A stretch of DNA of 10,629 bases, from NCBI GenBank assembly GCA_903970355.1, contig CAJCIF010000030.1, positions 1 through 10,629 on the forward strand, written 5' to 3'. Of this stretch, positions 6,339-10,629 are shown piece after piece. The notes under the pieces were generated by a model. The model was given only the letters and a program-made list of their open reading frames with translations, had not been told where the DNA came from and did no database searches. Every line of letters starts with the position of its first letter. Position 1 is the stretch's first letter. Both the position numbers and the translations under genes were made by a program. This stretch comes from Actinomycetota bacterium. GTDB taxonomy: Bacteria > Cyanobacteriota > Vampirovibrionia > Obscuribacterales > Obscuribacteraceae.

Positions 6339-8000
6339 CAACAATTCCGATGCGTTCTTGTATCGGTCTTCCGCTTTTTGATAGGTGCAATTAGCGACGA
6401 TCTCATCCAGCTTCTCAGAAACTTTTGCATTGAGCATGCGTGGATGCGAGCGTGTAATTGGTTCGGGCTCCTGTCCAGTGAGCAGATAGTTTATGGTTCC
6501 ACCAAGAGAGTAGATGTCACTCTGGGGAGTGGGCTTGCCACGAAATTGTTCCGCTGCAATATATGCATGCTTGCCTACTACAGTAGCTGTGGCTGAACTA
6601 TCAACCTGGTGAGCAACATTGAAATCGACAATTCGAATCGAACCATCTTCGTGCAGCATAAGGTTATCCGGAGCAATATCGCGATGCACTACTGGTGGTA
6701 CTAAGCCGTGCAAGTATTCGAGAATTTCACAAGTTTGAATGGCGCAGTCAATTACTAATTTCTCCGGCAGGCAGCCTAGCCTTTCCGTCATTTCCTTGAG
6801 GTTTTCGCCTGGAATGTAATCTAAGACAAGATAACCACGATAGTCTTCTATAAAAGCGTCCATTAGTTTGACGATGCGCGGATGATCTAGGCGCATCAAA
6901 ATTTCAGCTTCTGCCTTTAGCTTTTCAGCCGTTTTTTGAGCAGTAAGTTGGCCACGATGAACGGGCAGGACGTATTCTTTCAAAACAACTTGTTGGACGC
7001 TTGCTAACTTTTCCATGCTGGGAGTGACGATACGTTCAAAAATGTGTTCTTCCTGGCTTGTTTTCTTGCGTCCAATCAGAGCCGGATTTATTTTGGAGAG
7101 ATAGGTAGTGCCCTGTCCGCCGCCACCAATGACGTGATCGATCTCATACAAGCCGGACACCAAACGCGCTCCTTTTTCTAATTGCCCTGTTTTTGCTCTT
7201 GCAGCAGGTGAAGAAAAATATCTGAGCCATAATTCAGTATAGGAATTATCACTGGCGAATTCGCTATCGACTGTTATTTGTGCAGATGGTGCATTCGTTT
7301 TGATCAGCGTGAAGAACGACCGTACATCGTGCTTTTGAGCAATATCTGTAAGTTTCAATGTGAACGAATCGCCCTCTTTAGTTTTGACAATAAAATTTGG
7401 TTGTTTACCGTTGAACAGATCCCAACGTCTTGTCTGCACCACACTTTCTACGGCCGCCCATTTAATTGCATAACTGAGCGGACCAGAATACTCCAGGAAC
7501 AAATGGCTATCCGACCAGTCAATTTCGCGAGGCCTGGATTTTGCAAAAAGGAAATAGCAAACTACGGTTGTGAGGACGCTTAAGACTAGTATCAAAGGCA
7601 AAAAATGCTGAAGCTGCGCCATACCCATGAGGTGATCCAGATTGCCGATGTGGGTTTGAATAATTGTTTGTTGAGTATGGAGTTTTACTTCCGGATCTTC
7701 CATGTAAAGGCCCAACATGACAAAAACTACAAATGCCGCAGCGAGAGCCGCTCCAACATAGACAACGGGCATGGTAAGCACTTGCACTTGATCCACAACC
7801 GCTTGAACCTTGGCTCTATATTCGGCAAGTTGTTTTGCTTCTACTTCTCTTTTGATTCTGGCATCAATTTGTTCTTGCGTTTCCACGGCAGGAAGACAGT
7901 TTTCTAAGACTTGAGCAGGGAGGGAGCTTTTCGCTTCTTCCACTTTCAAGTGTGGTTGGTCTTCCAACACTTTGGTTTCGACATTTGGATTGTCTGTCAT
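6318..8000 (-). CDS. Membrane-anchored Hanks-type Ser/Thr kinase with DFN motif (downstream paralogue)
   Basis: This 560-residue protein has a charged, coiled-coil-like N-terminal tail (to about 73), two membrane helices (about 76-100 and 132-153), a small beta-rich domain (about 160-240, possibly PH-like), and a C-terminal protein kinase domain (about 283-558). Kinase residues: Gly loop IGGGGQGTTY (291-300), Lys341, a likely alpha-C Glu at 364 or 366, HRD 439-441 with Asn446, DFN 459-461, AAE 482-484, Asp495 and Arg546. Thus the Lys after HRD is Ala443, the DFG Gly is Asn461 and the APE Pro is Ala483, yet catalytic Asp441 and metal-binding Asp459 remain. About 30 extra residues (302-335) separate Gly loop and Lys. 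I chose ATG 8000 because it makes an ATGA overlap with the upstream kinase and has GAGAAG nearby; a longer frame to 8039 would overlap by 43 bp. Target and signal are unknown. Confidence 0.9.
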   Translation of the reverse strand: MTDNPNVETKVLEDQPHLKVEEAKSSLPAQVLENCLPAVETQEQIDARIKREVEAKQLAEYRAKVQAVVDQVQVLTMPVVYVGAALAAAFVVFVMLGLYMEDPEVKLHTQQTIIQTHIGNLDHLMGMAQLQHFLPLILVLSVLTTVVCYFLFAKSRPREIDWSDSHLFLEYSGPLSYAIKWAAVESVVQTRRWDLFNGKQPNFIVKTKEGDSFTLKLTDIAQKHDVRSFFTLIKTNAPSAQITVDSEFASDNSYTELWLRYFSSPAARAKTGQLEKGARLVSGLYEIDHVIGGGGQGTTYLSKINPALIGRKKTSQEEHIFERIVTPSMEKLASVQQVVLKEYVLPVHRGQLTAQKTAEKLKAEAEILMRLDHPRIVKLMDAFIEDYRGYLVLDYIPGENLKEMTERLGCLPEKLVIDCAIQTCEILEYLHGLVPPVVHRDIAPDNLMLHEDGSIRIVDFNVAHQVDSSATATVVGKHAYIAAEQFRGKPTPQSDIYSLGGTINYLLTGQEPEPITRSHPRMLNAKVSEKLDEIVANCTYQKAEDRYKNASELLKALRAI

Positions 8001-9406
8001 GCTTCTTCTCTTACCAGGGCAGTCAGATAGCTCTGGCAATGTTGTGCGACTTGTTCTGCATTTTCGAGCCGATCTTCTACTTCAAGGGCCGTCAAGGAAG
8101 CGATCAGTTCATCCAGTTTCGGCATTTTTGTTCCTAACTCTTCAGGCAAGTGGGATTGGCAAAGAGCATCAGGATCTTTCCCGACCGCCAGATAGTAGAG
8201 CGTGCATCCGAGAGAATAAATGTCACTTTGCGGGGTTGCCTTACCGCGAAATTGTTCTGGTGAAATATAAGATTGTTTGCCGACCAACGTTCCTGTTGCT
8301 GTGCCGAGGAAAAGATTGGCGGCTCCAAAATCGATTAGTTTAATTGACCCAGTGCGATCCAAGACCAAATTATCGGGTGTGACATCGCGATGAATAATGG
8401 GTGGATTCTGGTTGTGAAGGTAGGAGAGAATGTTTGCGGTTTCAAGACCCCAGCGCATAACAAGGCGTTCCGGTTGTGAGCCCAGCTCTTTTACGTATTG
8501 TCTGAGATCCAGTCCCTCAACATGTTCCAGGACAATATAATCTCGCCCATTTTCAACAAAGTGATCGAACACTCGGGCAATGTTCGGATTGTTCAAGCCT
8601 TGCAATATGGCAGCTTCTCTCTGGAACAATTCCATTGCTTTTTGTTTAGTGCTTTCATCAACATTAAGCGGGACTACAGCTTCTTTGAGAATGAACGTTT
8701 CACCAAAAGGATCTTTGCAGAGATAAATAGCGGATAGTCCGCCGAAAGAAACTTGTCCTACGATAGTCAATCTTCCGTTCTGCAAGGTCGTTTTCGTTTC
8801 GAGCGGTACGAAAGCGGTGGTGCCAAATCGAATGGCGATATTTTCCTCCCATACGGACGTAAAAGTTTTGTCGTCACGTCCGGCCTTTACACCGGCAATG
8901 CCTGAAGCAATGGCTTTTTTATCGAATGAACAGCGGGTATTGGGCGAATTTGTCCTTGTTGCAATGACGAGGTCTTTCATGTCTCCGGCATGCAATCCAT
9001 TTAGGTTGAATCTCGTAAATCCGTCTTTGAACTTGAAGAGCACTTCGTCATCCTTGAACTCAAGTGACTGCAATTCGTCCCAGGCGCGTTTCGTGTCCCA
9101 ATTCATCTCAAACAAATAACAGACTGGCATCCTTACTCCATCCTGAGTAAGAACGATCCTGTTATCCAGCGCTACTGCCAGAAAAACAAAGCCGAAAATG
9201 GTCAGCCCGACGTAAAAGCAAAGCAAATAAACGAGGTCCATATAACCCAGGAAACCTCCGGCCAGGATGGCTTTAGCCAGCCAGCTCGACACATAGAAAG
9301 ACCAGCCAATCCAAACGGGTGCGGTAATCGCCGCGATGATCAGGGCAAAGCGCAGTTTTAATCCGGAATAACGAATTACCAGAGAGGGAGAATCTGCAAC
9401 AGCCAT
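7997..9406 (-). CDS. Membrane-anchored Hanks-type Ser/Thr kinase (upstream paralogue)
   Basis: This 469-residue kinase has two N-terminal membrane helices (about 19-45 and 55-80), a beta-rich domain (about 83-157, ending ATRTNSPNTR, similar to IKTNAPSAQ in the next kinase), a linker, and a C-terminal kinase domain (about 207-455). Catalytic residues are present: Gly loop GQVSFGG (217-223), Lys241, Glu264, HRD 339-341, Asn346, DFG 359-361, SPE 382-384, Asp395 and Arg446. The Lys normally two residues after HRD is Thr343. Membrane helices before the kinase domain are the reverse of the common PknB order, and no sizeable extracytoplasmic sensor is seen. It is the first gene of a two-kinase operon, ending in an ATGA overlap. 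No ribosome site precedes the ATG at 9406, but a TATAAA box lies 7 bp upstream, hinting at a leaderless mRNA. Substrates are unknown. Confidence 0.93.
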   Translation of the reverse strand: MAVADSPSLVIRYSGLKLRFALIIAAITAPVWIGWSFYVSSWLAKAILAGGFLGYMDLVYLLCFYVGLTIFGFVFLAVALDNRIVLTQDGVRMPVCYLFEMNWDTKRAWDELQSLEFKDDEVLFKFKDGFTRFNLNGLHAGDMKDLVIATRTNSPNTRCSFDKKAIASGIAGVKAGRDDKTFTSVWEENIAIRFGTTAFVPLETKTTLQNGRLTIVGQVSFGGLSAIYLCKDPFGETFILKEAVVPLNVDESTKQKAMELFQREAAILQGLNNPNIARVFDHFVENGRDYIVLEHVEGLDLRQYVKELGSQPERLVMRWGLETANILSYLHNQNPPIIHRDVTPDNLVLDRTGSIKLIDFGAANLFLGTATGTLVGKQSYISPEQFRGKATPQSDIYSLGCTLYYLAVGKDPDALCQSHLPEELGTKMPKLDELIASLTALEVEDRLENAEQVAQHCQSYLTALVREEA

Positions 9407-9748
9407 ATGCGAATTTATACAGGGAGCTTCTTGAGTTTTACCCGTGATTGACCAAGAAACTGAGTTTAATGGAGCGATTTTTGCTTAAGTTCCACACATT
9501 TAGATTACTAAGGTCATACGGAAGATTCACGGCGCAGAGCTATGCTAATGGCACAGAATCTACACTTGTAATTGCGGTCGCTCGAATGATACTACCAGCG
9601 ATATCATAACTGCGACTAAAGGGCGTGAGAGCATTAACGACTTCACGTCCCCTCCACGGAACGGTGATATGAAATACTTGAGACTTTTTCGGGGCAATCA
9701 CAGGATAATGGTAGTAGGCCGGTATCAACGCAGGCTTAAAGGGTACTC
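9407..9748. other. 342-bp spacer between divergent operons, no convincing gene
   Basis: Apart from the -10 candidate for the kinase gene, this stretch has a GATAAT box at 9704-9709 (plus strand) that could serve the pilin genes, with only a poor -35 (TTGAGA at 9678-9683, 20-bp spacer). Short frames exist on the plus strand (9469-9609, 46 codons, basic start and hydrophobic end) and the minus strand (9540-9728, TTG start), but neither has a ribosome site or a recognisable sequence. No strong hairpin or repeat is visible. Confidence 0.5.
9414..9419 (-). promoter_or_regulatory. Candidate -10 box of a leaderless kinase-operon promoter
   Basis: TATAAA on the minus strand (9419-9414) ends 7 bp before the kinase ATG at 9406, which would place the transcription start at or next to the start codon. 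No Shine-Dalgarno is found in the usual place, which agrees with a leaderless message. No good -35 box is seen 16-18 bp further upstream. Confidence 0.35.
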
Positions 9749-10228
9749 ATGGCGAAACAGCGGGCTCAGGCTAGGTTAAGAGGAAAGAGGGGTTCGGCGA
9801 TCGCCGAAATGGGCCCCGCGCTCTTTATCTTGCTTTTGGCCGGCGTGTTTCCGATGCTGGACTTGATCTTTGCCGGTGTTGGTTATTGTGCCGCCTATAT
9901 GTTGAGCGATCTTGAGCTCCGAGAAGCGGCGAGATTGCCGAAATCGCAGCTTGAAGCAGCATTAGTGCAAATTTGTTACGACTGGCGAACCAGTGGAATT
10001 GGGCAGTTCGCGGGAGTCGTAGGTGATCCGCAATCGGATTTCGGCTACTACACGGATAGCCAGGGAAGCGGACCACCTCTCACTTATGTAACGGTTACCA
10101 CAAAAGTCCAGATCAAACCACTTTTGCCGATTCCGTTCATACCAGGCGTTCCAGCTTTGAGTGTTCCGGCTTCGTACACGTTTAACGGCAGAAGAATTCT
10201 GGAGAATGGGAATTTTGCGCTCGAATAG
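9749..10228 (+). CDS. TadE/TadG-like pseudopilin 1
   Basis: This 159-residue protein has a basic N-terminus (MAKQRAQARLRGKR), then GSAIAE (15-20) with Gly15 and Glu20 placed like a prepilin-peptidase site, then one hydrophobic helix (about 21-52). The remainder is a periplasmic domain with two Cys overall (47 and 76), a Gly/Ser/Pro-rich linker and a beta-rich end. This is the plan of TadE-like pseudopilins, which are processed and assist assembly of Flp/Tad pili. AAAGGG sits 7 bp before the ATG. It overlaps the next, similar gene by 23 bp, so the two are co-translated. The family match rests on the N-terminal motif and topology; the C-terminal half is unlike anything I can name. TadE, TadF and TadG cannot be told apart here. 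Confidence 0.75.
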   Translation: MAKQRAQARLRGKRGSAIAEMGPALFILLLAGVFPMLDLIFAGVGYCAAYMLSDLELREAARLPKSQLEAALVQICYDWRTSGIGQFAGVVGDPQSDFGYYTDSQGSGPPLTYVTVTTKVQIKPLLPIPFIPGVPALSVPASYTFNGRRILENGNFALE

Positions 10229-10607
10229 GGGTACCAGTCTGATCGAGGTTCTGGCCGGAATGATGATTATCGTTCCGATTGGGCTTTGCTCTGTAGACTT
10301 TTACACGGTTGTGATTGGGAACCAGATTAATAACAGGCTGGTTGAAGATGCTGCCCGCGCCGCTGCTAACCAATTGGGCTCAAATAATGCCGAAAGTGCC
10401 GCGCGTCAGACCGTTGATGGCTTTCAATTCCAGCTTCCGGTTACAAGCGTAAGCATGATTGACTTCAACTACAATGTAAACAGCCAGCAAGTGCTCGTCG
10501 GTACTACGCTCACCCTCAGTATGCCCGTACCAATAATGAATTGGTCAGCCGTAACCCTTCACGCCACGGCAATCGAACCCATTGTGGCAATTCCTGCTCC
10601 GCTATAG
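10206..10607 (+). CDS. TadE/TadG-like pseudopilin 2
   Basis: From ATG 10206 this is a 133-residue protein: a short basic start MGILRSNR, then GTSLIE (9-14) with the pilin-type Gly and Glu+5, then a hydrophobic helix (about 15-38), then an Asn/Gln-rich extracytoplasmic domain with AARAAANQLG and a beta-rich end. It is a second TadE-like pseudopilin, shorter than its neighbour. The frame is open to a GTG at 10161, but that start would overlap by 68 bp. ATG 10206 has GGAG only 1 bp away and AGAAG about 11 bp away, so TTG 10215 (GGAG at 10 bp) is another possible start. Translation is probably coupled to the preceding gene. A role in pilus or secretion-system assembly is inferred from the family. 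Confidence 0.72.
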   Translation: MGILRSNRGTSLIEVLAGMMIIVPIGLCSVDFYTVVIGNQINNRLVEDAARAAANQLGSNNAESAARQTVDGFQFQLPVTSVSMIDFNYNVNSQQVLVGTTLTLSMPVPIMNWSAVTLHATAIEPIVAIPAPL

Positions 10608-10616
10608 GAACTAAAA

Positions 10617-10629
10617 ATGTTTAGACACA
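10617..10629 (+). CDS. Start of a further gene in the pilin operon (truncated by window edge)
   Basis: An ATG at 10617 follows the pseudopilin stop by 9 bp and is preceded by AGGA (10606-10609) at a 7-bp spacing, the ribosome site overlapping the previous stop codon. Only MFRH and one base are visible, so the product is unknown. Another Tad component is expected from context. Confidence 0.45.

Noticed and set aside
8001..8039. 13-residue longer start for the downstream kinase
   Set aside because: It would overlap the upstream kinase by 43 bp; ATG 8000 makes a standard ATGA overlap with a nearby GAGAAG.
9540..9728. 62-codon minus-strand frame
   Set aside because: TTG start, no ribosome site, no recognisable motif, and located in a divergent intergenic region.
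9669..9779. 36-codon basic plus-strand frame starting ATG 9669
   Set aside because: It overlaps the better supported TadE-like gene and has no ribosome site.
1..10629. tRNA, rRNA, CRISPR array, insertion sequence or integrase
   Set aside because: No cloverleaf, spaced repeats, transposase motifs or terminal inverted repeats were seen on reading both strands.

Overview
The window looks like chromosomal DNA from a Gram-negative-type (diderm) bacterium with mid-range GC. The evidence for an outer membrane is an export operon whose last visible gene starts a signal-peptide-bearing TolC-like protein. Hanks-type kinases with HRD-x-(A/T)-PDN loops and the phrase FRGK-x-TPQSDIYSLG, together with Tad-type pseudopilins and tandem DUF4239 proteins, remind me of the non-photosynthetic cyanobacterial relatives (Obscuribacterales/'Melainabacteria'). 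That placement is from memory of the family style and was not checked by a search.

Region 1 (1-3953, minus strand) is a compact drug-efflux operon: TetR regulator, EmrA-type membrane fusion protein, EmrB-type DHA2 transporter, TolC-like outer membrane factor (cut by the window edge). Junctions are 7, 0 and 16 bp. Upstream of tetR is a sigma70-like promoter (TTGACT, 17 bp, TAACTT) with a 22-bp near-perfect palindrome just after it, a textbook arrangement for TetR autorepression of the whole operon.

Region 2 (4098-5721, plus strand) is divergent from tetR and holds two tandem paralogous DUF4239 (bestrophin-like) membrane proteins 10 bp apart. They are followed by a long hairpin and a T-rich tract (5782-5870), probably the operon terminator.

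Region 3 (5932-9419) has a small unrecognised 129-residue protein on the plus strand, meeting head-on with a minus-strand pair of membrane-anchored Ser/Thr kinases. The small gene and the downstream kinase overlap by 4 bp at their stops. The kinases are paralogues joined by an ATGA overlap and have an unusual layout: two membrane helices and a small beta-rich domain come first, and the kinase domain is at the C-terminus. The downstream kinase has DFN in place of DFG.

Region 4 (9407-10629) is a 342-bp spacer with no convincing gene, then two overlapping TadE/TadG-like pseudopilin genes and the first codons of a third gene. This looks like the start of a Tad/Flp pilus or related secretion locus.

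No rRNA, tRNA, CRISPR array, insertion sequence or integrase is visible. The parts least explained by known biology are the kinase pair, the DUF4239 pair, the small gene next to them and the structured element at 5743-5870.
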